Assembly (NCBI GenBank): GCA_019314155.1 | Contig: JAFCZV010000044.1 | Span: forward strand, 1-10,278 | DNA from: Deltaproteobacteria bacterium | Lineage (GTDB): Bacteria; Desulfobacterota; Desulfobacteria; Desulfobacterales; UBA11574 | Length of the DNA stretch: 10,278 nucleotides | Direction: 5' to 3' | In this document: positions 1 to 6,413 of the stretch, in pieces | Layout of the letters: each line of letters starts with the position of its first letter | Position numbering within the stretch: the first letter of the stretch is position 1 | Notes under the pieces: generated by a model | Told to the model about the DNA's origin: nothing | The model's input: the letters and a program-made list of their open reading frames with translations, nothing else | Database searches by the model: none | Translations under genes and position numbers: made by a program

Positions 1-741
1 GCTTCTGTTTCTCCTGAGATCGACGGCCCCTGTTTTTGGCAGCCTGTCCAAAACCTGCTGCGATCCGGTTGCTGCATGAACCGTTGCCATGGACGCCGAC
101 AGGATTTTTTTAGGCCCGAAAGCGTTGAGAAGCGGTTTTATCATATGCGCCAGGCAGGTGGTGGTACAGGATGCATTGGAAATGATTTTATGGCGCCTGG
201 GATCGTAGACATTATCATTGATACCCATTACCGAGGTTACAACATCATCCGGCATCGGCATGCCTTTATTATTGATCTTAAACGGCGCGGAAACGATAAC
301 TTTTTCGGCGCCGGCCTCAAGATGGCCCCGCAAAGACCCCTTGGGATGATCCGGAGGAATTGTGGGATCAAGAAAATTTCCAGTGGTATCGATAACCAGT
401 TTTACACCGTGTTTTTTCCAGTTCAATTCGGCCGGATTTCTGGACGTCCTTAAAAAACGAACCTTAACTCCATCGATATTCATGATACCGTTTTGTTCGT
501 CCAGATCATCGATCAGAGGTTCTGATGCTTGACCGTACAGGAACCCATGGAGTGACCCATAGGTTGAATCCCTTTCGGCATAGTGGGCAATGTCTTCCAG
601 AGACGTGCCGACCTTTCGACCGATATTGACGATAATTTCACTAAAATACTTCCGTGCCACATGGTGCCAGAGTGTAAGCTTGCCGATCCTGCCAAACCCG
701 CTTATTCCAAGCTTAAATCCATCACTGTTTCCAGTTTGCAT
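1..741 (-). CDS. gap: Glyceraldehyde-3-phosphate dehydrogenase, N-terminal 247 aa (cut by window edge)
   Basis: This gene encodes a phosphorylating glyceraldehyde-3-phosphate dehydrogenase, which interconverts glyceraldehyde-3-phosphate and 1,3-bisphosphoglycerate in cytoplasmic glycolysis or gluconeogenesis. The open frame runs from the ATG at 741-739 off the left edge with no stop. The start is supported by a purine-rich GAAGGGAG ribosome site just upstream. The dinucleotide-binding motif GFGRIG is at residues 15-20. The catalytic block SNASCTTTC places the nucleophile at Cys192, and the general base is His222 in ATVHAAT. Two features are unusual. The N-terminal domain is about 40 residues longer than in classical GAPDH, where the cysteine is near residue 150. 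The acidic residue that normally follows Asn at the end of the second strand (Asp32 in Bacillus GAPDH) is not seen, the sequence being VNIGRKVG, so NADP use is possible. The gene starts 40 bp after the dikinase-like gene, so the two are probably cotranscribed. Family assignment is secure; cofactor and direction are inferred. Confidence 0.93.
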   Translation of the reverse strand, partial: MQTGNSDGFKLGISGFGRIGKLTLWHHVARKYFSEIIVNIGRKVGTSLEDIAHYAERDSTYGSLHGFLYGQASEPLIDDLDEQNGIMNIDGVKVRFLRTSRNPAELNWKKHGVKLVIDTTGNFLDPTIPPDHPKGSLRGHLEAGAEKVIVSAPFKINNKGMPMPDDVVTSVMGINDNVYDPRRHKIISNASCTTTCLAHMIKPLLNAFGPKKILSASMATVHAATGSQQVLDRLPKTGAVDLRRNRS

Positions 742-781
742 ATTCGTTCGCTCCCTTCTCCGGGATGGTTATTTTCGATTC

Positions 782-3700
782 CTAGAATTCTTGAACCTTT
801 ATCAAACCCCGATAAACCGACCCTTCCCTGCCGTCAATGCTTAAATAGTCTCCGGATTTAAAGTGCGCTTCATTAAATAGGCAGCTTTTTTCCTTTTCGT
901 TGCAGACGAGGTTTCCGCATCCTACAATGCAGGTTTTCCCGAGTCGATACGCCACGACAGCAGCATGGGACGTTACCCCGCCGCGGGCCGTAAGGAGGCC
1001 GTCGGCGGCATAGATCTCCCGGATGTCATCCGGAACGGTATCGCCCCTTGCAAGAATCAAAATCGTTTCAGGCTCTACGATTCTCCATTGGTCGATCTCT
1101 TCAAGGTCAAAAACAATCCGTCCACTCATCGCTCCGCCGCTAACACCAATACCATGCCCCAACAATTTATCTTCCGTGATATCGTCAAGGTCAAAGGTTA
1201 AAACTTTTTTTCGTTCACGGATGGTCATGTCCCGGGTTTGCATCAGGTACAGATCTTCAACACGGGGGCTTTCAAAGGTAAACTCCATCTCCTGAGGACT
1301 CCATCCCCGGGTATGGATCAACTCGTTAGCCAATTCTTTCAATGCCTTGAAAATCTCGAAGAAATGGCTTTCAAGGGTTATATCGGTTTCCCTCATTTCG
1401 ATATCCTGTTGTATAATCGATATGGGAAGTGTATTTACAAGACCTGACGCCACATCCTCACCTTGATTTCCGATGCTAAAATCACCCCAAAGCCTCAGGC
1501 TGTCCTCCGACCATCTGGGATTATGGGTAAAGAAAACGCCGGTTCCCGATTGCTGGGAAATGTTCCCAAAAACCATTTCCTGTACGGTAGCGGCGGTCCC
1601 CCAGTCATCGGATATCCCCATAATCTTACGGTAGGTTCTCGCCTTGGCGCCCTCCCAGGAATCGAAGACTTTTTTAATCGTAAAATAAAGCTGTTCAAAA
1701 GGGTCGCCAATGACATCAATCCCGGCGTTGACGATCATTTTTTTGTAGGCCATCGCCACCTTTCGCATCTGCATGTCGGTGAGTTCCCTTTTAAACCGGA
1801 CGCCGGCCCTTTGCTTGAGTTCACTGATAATCGCATCAAAGTCATCCCTTTCCAGCCCTGAAGCCATGCCGTAACCTTGCAGAAACCGGCGATAGCTATC
1901 CCAGGCAAACCAGGCATTACCGGTCCGTTTTCCAATGCCTGTTGCAATCTCCTCATTCATCCCGACATTCAGAAACGTATCCATCATTCCGGGTTGTGAA
2001 ATGGCAGATCCGCTCCGCACCGAAAAGAGCAAGGGGTTTTTGGGATCACCAAAGTTTTTGGCGGTTATTTTTTCGATGTCGGATATCTGCTTCAAAATCT
2101 GTTCTTTGAAGTTTTGTTCTGCCGGAGGATAACCATCTATTATCTCTCTACAGCGAAACGCCTCGGTTGTTATAATAAAACCGGGAGGTACCGACATTCC
2201 GAATTTTTTCAATTTAACAAGATTCAGCCCTTTACTCCCCAGATAAATAATTCCGGAAACCCTCTTGGAAATTTTATCCATAGACGTCATGGCCCGTTTT
2301 GGATCGTAAAGAAGCAGATGATGCAGTTTGTCCTTGGAGAGTTTATTCGACTGCTGAAAGAGGGTGTTCAAAATTCGGCTTAAGAACAGATCCAGTTGTT
2401 GGAGCCCCAATGAAAACGCGATGCGTTCCCGGAAAAAAATTTCAGAAGCCCTGTGTTTCAGCTTTTCGCCATCGATTGTACCGCTCACCGGGAGGTATTT
2501 CGGGAGGATCCCCTCCACAGGTATCTGAGACAGAATATGACTCAGGTTTTCTCCATGAATGTTGTTAAAATAATCGTTGATGATGTTCCTTATGGCCAGG
2601 GCAAACCCCTTAAAAATATCAAGATACTGTGTAAAAGTAAGTTCTCTGGCTTCAAGGGATTGGGCCAGCAGATCCAGCTGGCGCTCGATTTCCACCGACG
2701 GAATTCCATCCAGTTTCAATGCTTTGTAAAACAGATTCAACTGGCTGTAAATCTGGTAAAAAGTGGCTTTTGTAATGAGGGTTAAATCAATTTTATCCAC
2801 CAACTCCTCAAAAAGCACATTAACCAGAGATTTTATTCGAAATGCAAGCCCGAGGCAGTCAAATTTCTTTTCGCGGTAACTGCCGTACATGGAAGGGATG
2901 TCTATGGTAATGTGCCGTTTCTTATAAATGTCCTCCTTGATTTCGTAGGTCTGTTCGGAAAGTATTATTTTTTTCAGCTCTTCCAGATAGTCGAGGAGTT
3001 TGTATATTTTTTTATTTAAATCGGGCTCCTTGAAGGCATCCCGCAGCCTGTTCAAATCCGGGAAGGCTTCGGCCTGGAGTTGGGCAATATACTTGTCTAT
3101 CTCAATAAAATCGAGATTGTATTTCTGATCAAAAAGTTTATATAAAGCGATGGCAAGTTCCACCCGTTCTATATCTCGCTCTGATACGCCTGAAACCCCT
3201 TTAACAATAGACTTCATTTCGTCGTCTCTGAGTTTGAGAAGACCTTCCGGCAAGGTTACCCCTTTTTCTTTAAACTGCGATATTACCTTGTGAACACCCT
3301 CCACATAGGGGCCCTTAATATCGATTGCCGTGTAAATACTCGGTGGAACAAAGGCTTCCAGAATTTCTTTTTTTTTGGTTTCCCAGAATTTAAGGGTTGC
3401 CTTCATAAAATCGATAAGCCGGTTGCTGCTTTCCACATGGCTCTGTTTCCTTAAAAAATGTATCAGCGGATCTCTTCGATGAGATATTTCATCGATCCTT
3501 GTGGATATCTCCCTCAGATTCCCCTCGGCTCCGATATCGTTAAAGTAAACCGGAAAAAGCCTGCAGAGTTGTTTGACCAGATTATAGACAGGTTCGACAC
3601 GGCTGTTTAACAATTGGGTAACATCCCTCGGAAACAGGTCGATGTCCTTAATGAATACACCGTAAATAGAAATATGGATGATAAGGTAGGAAAGAAGCCG

Positions 3701-4960
3701 GGTGGACCAGATGGGGTTCAGTTCAATAAGTTCAAGCCATGTCCTTATATTGAGAATGTGGGCGGGATTGGCCTTTATTTGCCAGTCGTTTCCTACACCT
3801 CCGATCATCGGCGACTGAAAGCCCAGATCGATTACGTAATCAATGAATAATTTTACAAGATCGCTGTCATCGGTTTTATAAACACCTTTCCCCATATTCA
3901 GAATACAGTTCAATGCCGTTGCAGGATATTTTCCGGTTCGGGTCTTTAATATGGAAAAGGTTTTATGAATGAGGCTCTCGATATTCAGGTGACTCTCATG
4001 CGCAATTAACCGGCTCAATGTTCTGTTGATGTCCCTTAAGGCTTCCTCATGGATCAACGACAAACCGGGAATATTCATGATATGGGAAAGAAAAATAAGT
4101 TTCCATCGATTGCCCAAATGGATTTTTGGACTTTCATCCAGAAGGCTTTGGGGAATTTTTCGGTATGCTTCGACAAATTGGCTGTAATCGGGAAGCGCTA
4201 CAAGCCCCTTTAAAACATCTTCGGAAGCACTGGTTTTGGACTGTGCGACACGTTTAATTTCGATTATATACTGGTCGATCCGGTTATAAGATATCTTCTC
4301 AAAAAAATTTTCCAGTTTGTCCGGATTGTCGATTTCACCGGCCTCTTCTTTGAACCAGGACCAAGGATCCCTTTCCCGGAGCCAGTAACTATAGATACAA
4401 TGAAAATATTTTATGAGAAGCAAATTTACAGACTCACAATCATCCGTTATTTCGGATGAATAACTTAAAAACGCTTCAGCCAACTTCCGTATCTGATAGA
4501 AACTTTTGACAAACAAGAAAAAATCTTCTTCTTCATAATTCCTAATTCGATCAAATGAATCATCGATGGTCGGTTTGAATCTCTGGAAGTCAGCACCGGA
4601 CTCCTTGATGATTTTCTGAATAAACAGGAGAAAATTGTCCACAGCATCGGCTCTGACTTCAATATCGCTTTTCGATTCAATGGCTCGGGTAAAAATGTCC
4701 ACAAAAAGTCTTGCAGCTTCAGGTCCTTTGGGGTGGCTTTTGAGAAGATGAAAGTAATCGAGGGAATAGACCCTCGCTTCCTGAACGATAAATTGCCAGT
4801 TTCGATACGGATGAGAAAGCTCTTTTAAGAACGTGTTAAATCCTTCCATGATGCCGTAATATTTGGACATCACCTCCTGAAGGATTGAATATTTTTCATC
4901 AACGGTGACATCGACATAATAGCTGGCAATATTAATCTCAAGGGCTTTTGACTCTATCAT
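782..4960 (-). CDS. PPDK/PEP synthase-related protein with large unknown N-terminal region and no PEP-binding barrel
   Basis: This gene encodes a 1392-aa protein related to pyruvate phosphate dikinase (PPDK) only in its last ~500 residues. Residues ~900-1250 form the ATP-grasp domain, with Lys910 in LGSKGLNL, VPPGFIIT, Arg982 in SVRSGSA, QPGMMDT, GTAATVQEMVFGN, and Glu1226 and Gln1241 in MEFTFE...LMQTRD. The swivelling phosphohistidine domain follows, with the catalytic His1332 in RGGVTSHAAVV. The Lys-to-His distance (422 residues) is close to that in PPDK. The chain ends only 60 residues after this His, so the C-terminal PEP/pyruvate TIM barrel of PPDK and PEP synthase is absent. Residues 1 to ~890 look helical, charged and rich in aromatics. 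I see no signal peptide or membrane segment and recognise no family there. The ATG at 4960 has only a weak GGGGA ribosome site. The protein could phosphorylate an acceptor other than pyruvate, or be regulatory; annotations as 'PEP synthase' should be read with caution. Confidence 0.9.
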   Translation of the reverse strand: MIESKALEINIASYYVDVTVDEKYSILQEVMSKYYGIMEGFNTFLKELSHPYRNWQFIVQEARVYSLDYFHLLKSHPKGPEAARLFVDIFTRAIESKSDIEVRADAVDNFLLFIQKIIKESGADFQRFKPTIDDSFDRIRNYEEEDFFLFVKSFYQIRKLAEAFLSYSSEITDDCESVNLLLIKYFHCIYSYWLRERDPWSWFKEEAGEIDNPDKLENFFEKISYNRIDQYIIEIKRVAQSKTSASEDVLKGLVALPDYSQFVEAYRKIPQSLLDESPKIHLGNRWKLIFLSHIMNIPGLSLIHEEALRDINRTLSRLIAHESHLNIESLIHKTFSILKTRTGKYPATALNCILNMGKGVYKTDDSDLVKLFIDYVIDLGFQSPMIGGVGNDWQIKANPAHILNIRTWLELIELNPIWSTRLLSYLIIHISIYGVFIKDIDLFPRDVTQLLNSRVEPVYNLVKQLCRLFPVYFNDIGAEGNLREISTRIDEISHRRDPLIHFLRKQSHVESSNRLIDFMKATLKFWETKKKEILEAFVPPSIYTAIDIKGPYVEGVHKVISQFKEKGVTLPEGLLKLRDDEMKSIVKGVSGVSERDIERVELAIALYKLFDQKYNLDFIEIDKYIAQLQAEAFPDLNRLRDAFKEPDLNKKIYKLLDYLEELKKIILSEQTYEIKEDIYKKRHITIDIPSMYGSYREKKFDCLGLAFRIKSLVNVLFEELVDKIDLTLITKATFYQIYSQLNLFYKALKLDGIPSVEIERQLDLLAQSLEARELTFTQYLDIFKGFALAIRNIINDYFNNIHGENLSHILSQIPVEGILPKYLPVSGTIDGEKLKHRASEIFFRERIAFSLGLQQLDLFLSRILNTLFQQSNKLSKDKLHHLLLYDPKRAMTSMDKISKRVSGIIYLGSKGLNLVKLKKFGMSVPPGFIITTEAFRCREIIDGYPPAEQNFKEQILKQISDIEKITAKNFGDPKNPLLFSVRSGSAISQPGMMDTFLNVGMNEEIATGIGKRTGNAWFAWDSYRRFLQGYGMASGLERDDFDAIISELKQRAGVRFKRELTDMQMRKVAMAYKKMIVNAGIDVIGDPFEQLYFTIKKVFDSWEGAKARTYRKIMGISDDWGTAATVQEMVFGNISQQSGTGVFFTHNPRWSEDSLRLWGDFSIGNQGEDVASGLVNTLPISIIQQDIEMRETDITLESHFFEIFKALKELANELIHTRGWSPQEMEFTFESPRVEDLYLMQTRDMTIRERKKVLTFDLDDITEDKLLGHGIGVSGGAMSGRIVFDLEEIDQWRIVEPETILILARGDTVPDDIREIYAADGLLTARGGVTSHAAVVAYRLGKTCIVGCGNLVCNEKEKSCLFNEAHFKSGDYLSIDGREGSVYRGLIKVQEF

Positions 4961-5011
4961 CAGATCCCCATATCATCGACCATTAAAAATGGATAACCAA
5001 TCAACATCTTA

Positions 5012-5040
5012 AGAATATCAGACGCGTCATCTATTTTCAA
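5012..5040 (-). promoter_or_regulatory. Predicted sigma70 promoter of the dikinase-like/gap unit
   Basis: On the minus strand, TTGAAA (5040-5035) is followed after exactly 17 bases by TATTCT (5017-5012). A TG one base upstream of the -10 hexamer gives an extended -10. Transcription would start near 5005 and leave a leader of about 45 nt before the ATG at 4960. It lies downstream of both the acs terminator and the inserted inverted-repeat element, in the right place to drive the dikinase-like gene and gap. This is a sequence match only. Confidence 0.55.
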
Positions 5041-5060
5041 GTCTATTTCCATCGGCAATC

Positions 5061-5161
5061 AGAGCAAACGCATTCGATTTCTTTTCAGCGGAGCGACGGC
5101 GTATTTCTCTTGGAAACCGAGTGGCTGTTTGAAGGGCTTTAGCACGCGTTAGACCGAGCCG
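5061..5161. repeat. Left arm of the long imperfect inverted repeat
   Basis: This arm begins immediately after the left copy of the 11-bp direct repeat and ends with CCGAGCCG. It pairs with 5229-5335 through at least five conserved blocks in the same order, separated by diverged or gapped stretches near 5083-5093 and 5121-5140. Confidence 0.65.
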
Positions 5162-5228
5162 AATGAAATTATGATTTAAAACATTCATCGGATATTTTAT
5201 GGACGAATTGTTCTTTATAACTCTGGCA

Positions 5229-5335
5229 CGGCTCGGGCTTACGGGTGCTTAAGCACAAGTTTCAGTCGGTTGGAAAGAGATATGCGCCGTCGTGGAGCGT
5301 TCTCTCTCCATTGGAATTCAAATGCGTTTGCCCTG
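5229..5335. repeat. Right arm of the long imperfect inverted repeat
   Basis: This arm is the inverted partner of 5061-5161. It starts with CGGCTCGG and ends at the tip just before the right copy of the direct repeat (5336-5346). It is slightly longer than the left arm because of extra bases around 5293-5313. It contains the 12-bp perfect palindrome GTGCTTAAGCAC (5245-5256), whose counterpart in the left arm is degenerate. Confidence 0.65.
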
Positions 5336-5352
5336 CATCGGCAATCTGCAAC

Positions 5353-5385
5353 AAAAAAGCCCCTCCAAAAGGGAGGGGCTTTTTT
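5353..5385 (-). terminator. Rho-independent terminator of the acs operon
   Basis: A perfect 14-bp stem pairs 5353-5366 with 5372-5385 around a 5-base loop. The core is GCCCCTCC/GGAGGGGC. Six A's precede it and six T's follow it, so the hairpin ends in a T-run on either strand. It begins 24 bases after the acsE stop codon, as expected for the end of the acs transcript. Because of its symmetry it could also stop transcription coming from the left. Confidence 0.92.
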
Positions 5386-5408
5386 AAAGGACTTTGTAAA
5401 ATTAATAA

Positions 5409-6290
5409 TTAGAGTTCAAGCCATGAATCCGAGTAGAGAGACTTTCCAAGGATGACTTTGGTGGTTTTGGCATAATCCTGCATCTCTTTTGAAAGACTGT
5501 CCATATCCGGCTCGTCGCCGTCCATAATGCCGTAAATCAAGTCCACGATATCCTGGCGCTCGCCACGGGCAATTGAAATCAGCTGATCGTCCAGCGGGTC
5601 GGCAATCACCGACTCCATACCGTACTTCTGAAGCATGACCATATACGTCTGGTTTAGAATGGGCCGCAGATGATCGGGGGGACCGTTGGATATATTCGAC
5701 AGTCCGCAGGTGCTCCGGGCACCGGGAGCGATATCCTGGAGCATCCCCTGAAATTCCATAAGGCTTATGGCCTGGGGCTGCTGGATGTTCACCGGAGTTA
5801 CAATGCCGTCCACCCAAATCCTTTCATTTGGAATTCCGGCTTCATTGGCGGCATACAGAAGCTCAACGCTAAGGGCCGCACGTTCATTCTCATCCCGCGG
5901 AAGGCCGTCAGGACCCCACAGAAGTGCGACAAAATCGGCATTGTATTCCGCAGCCAGAGGAATCATCTTCTCATAGCGTTCCGGACGACACATGATCGAA
6001 TTGATAATGGGCGTAAGTTTACAGACTTTGAGGGCGGCCTCTATGGCATCAATATTGGATGTGTCCAAAATCAGCGGTATATCGTCAACCACCTCCTGCA
6101 CCACTTCAACCACCCATGGCATCAGCTCATGCCCTTCCTTTTTGGCAGGGCCGAGGTTGATGTCGATAAAATCCATCCCTTTCTCCTTCTGAAAAAGGAC
6201 TTCCTCTTGAATCGGCTTGGGATCACGCTCCTTGAATGCCCTGCCGATCTTTGTAGATATGACGTTTAAACTTTCACCTAAAAGTAACAT
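5409..6290 (-). CDS. acsE: Methyltetrahydrofolate:corrinoid/iron-sulfur protein methyltransferase (MeTr)
   Basis: AcsE transfers the methyl group of methyl-tetrahydrofolate to the cobalt of the corrinoid iron-sulfur protein, linking the methyl branch to acetyl-CoA synthase. The 293-aa protein has the pterin-binding TIM-barrel pattern of the Moorella enzyme: an N-terminal LLLGESLN strand, FIDINLGPA, LILDTSNIDAIEAAL, then PIINS, and near the C-terminus CGLSNIS, which contains the conserved Asn of the substrate site, followed by NQTYM and VIADPLDD. Moorella MeTr is about 262 aa, so this one is slightly longer. I chose the ATG at 6290 rather than the upstream in-frame ATG at 6314, because a strong GGAGG lies five bases before it and the protein then begins like the family. 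The gene lies 123 bp after acsC, and the operon terminator follows its stop. Confidence 0.94.
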   Translation of the reverse strand: MLLLGESLNVISTKIGRAFKERDPKPIQEEVLFQKEKGMDFIDINLGPAKKEGHELMPWVVEVVQEVVDDIPLILDTSNIDAIEAALKVCKLTPIINSIMCRPERYEKMIPLAAEYNADFVALLWGPDGLPRDENERAALSVELLYAANEAGIPNERIWVDGIVTPVNIQQPQAISLMEFQGMLQDIAPGARSTCGLSNISNGPPDHLRPILNQTYMVMLQKYGMESVIADPLDDQLISIARGERQDIVDLIYGIMDGDEPDMDSLSKEMQDYAKTTKVILGKSLYSDSWLEL

Positions 6291-6413
6291 ATGTCCTCCC
6301 TCCTTTATCGGCAACCGCCAGATGTTTTCGGGGCATGCCCTCCATTATATCTCATCTGATTTTAATACATTAAATACGATGGATATACTCCACCCGGCAA
6401 GCTTTTTACGCCG
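6291..6413 (-). other. acsC-acsE intergenic spacer
   Basis: This 123-bp spacer holds the acsE ribosome site and no convincing gene. A TATAAT hexamer occurs on the minus strand at 6349-6344, but the bases 17-18 positions upstream (TAATGT or TTAATG) are a poor -35. A secondary promoter for acsE is therefore possible but weakly supported. I see no terminator hairpin, which fits read-through from acsC. Confidence 0.4.
6295..6299 (-). promoter_or_regulatory. Ribosome binding site fixing the acsE start
   Basis: The minus-strand sequence AAAGGAGGGAGGACATATG puts GGAGG four to five bases before the ATG at 6290. The alternative in-frame ATG at 6314 would place this site inside the coding region, so the shorter protein is preferred. 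Confidence 0.8.

Larger units (their letters stand above)
5050..5346. mobile_element. MITE-like inverted-repeat element with 11-bp flanking direct repeats
   Basis: The sequence CATCGGCAATC occurs perfectly at 5050-5060 and again at 5336-5346. Between these copies lie two long imperfect inverted arms, roughly 5061-5161 and 5229-5335. Matching blocks are the tips (5061-5074 against 5321-5334, 13 of 14 positions), CGACGGCG (5094-5101 against 5285-5292), TCTCTT (5106-5111 against 5275-5280), AACCGA (5115-5120 against 5266-5271) and CCGAGCCG (5154-5161 against 5229-5236). The ~67-bp centre is AT-rich. The right arm also holds the perfect palindrome GTGCTTAAGCAC at 5245-5256. I see no convincing protein-coding frame. 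Direct repeats that abut the arm tips are what a target-site duplication looks like, so a non-autonomous transposable element is the best reading. A structured RNA or regulatory hairpin is the alternative. Confidence 0.6.

Noticed and set aside
4960..5052. A 30-codon minus-strand frame (starting MEIDLKIDD) whose TGA overlaps the ATG of the dikinase-like gene, resembling a translationally coupled leader peptide.
   Set aside because: It has no ribosome site, its start codon falls inside the 11-bp direct repeat, and the best promoter lies within it, so it would not be transcribed whole.
5270..5455. A 61-aa plus-strand frame.
   Set aside because: It runs through the inverted-repeat arm, the terminator hairpin and into the 3' end of acsE on the opposite strand, and it has no recognisable protein pattern.
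5670..6269. A 199-aa plus-strand frame opposite acsE.
   Set aside because: It lies entirely antisense to a confidently identified gene, and its composition is that of a shadow frame.
6291..6314. An eight-residue N-terminal extension of acsE from the ATG at 6314.
   Set aside because: A strong GGAGG precedes the ATG at 6290, and the family begins at that methionine.
6344..6372. A TATAAT hexamer on the minus strand as a possible internal promoter for acsE.
   Set aside because: No acceptable -35 is found at 16-18 bp, so it is noted in the spacer entry but not called as a promoter.
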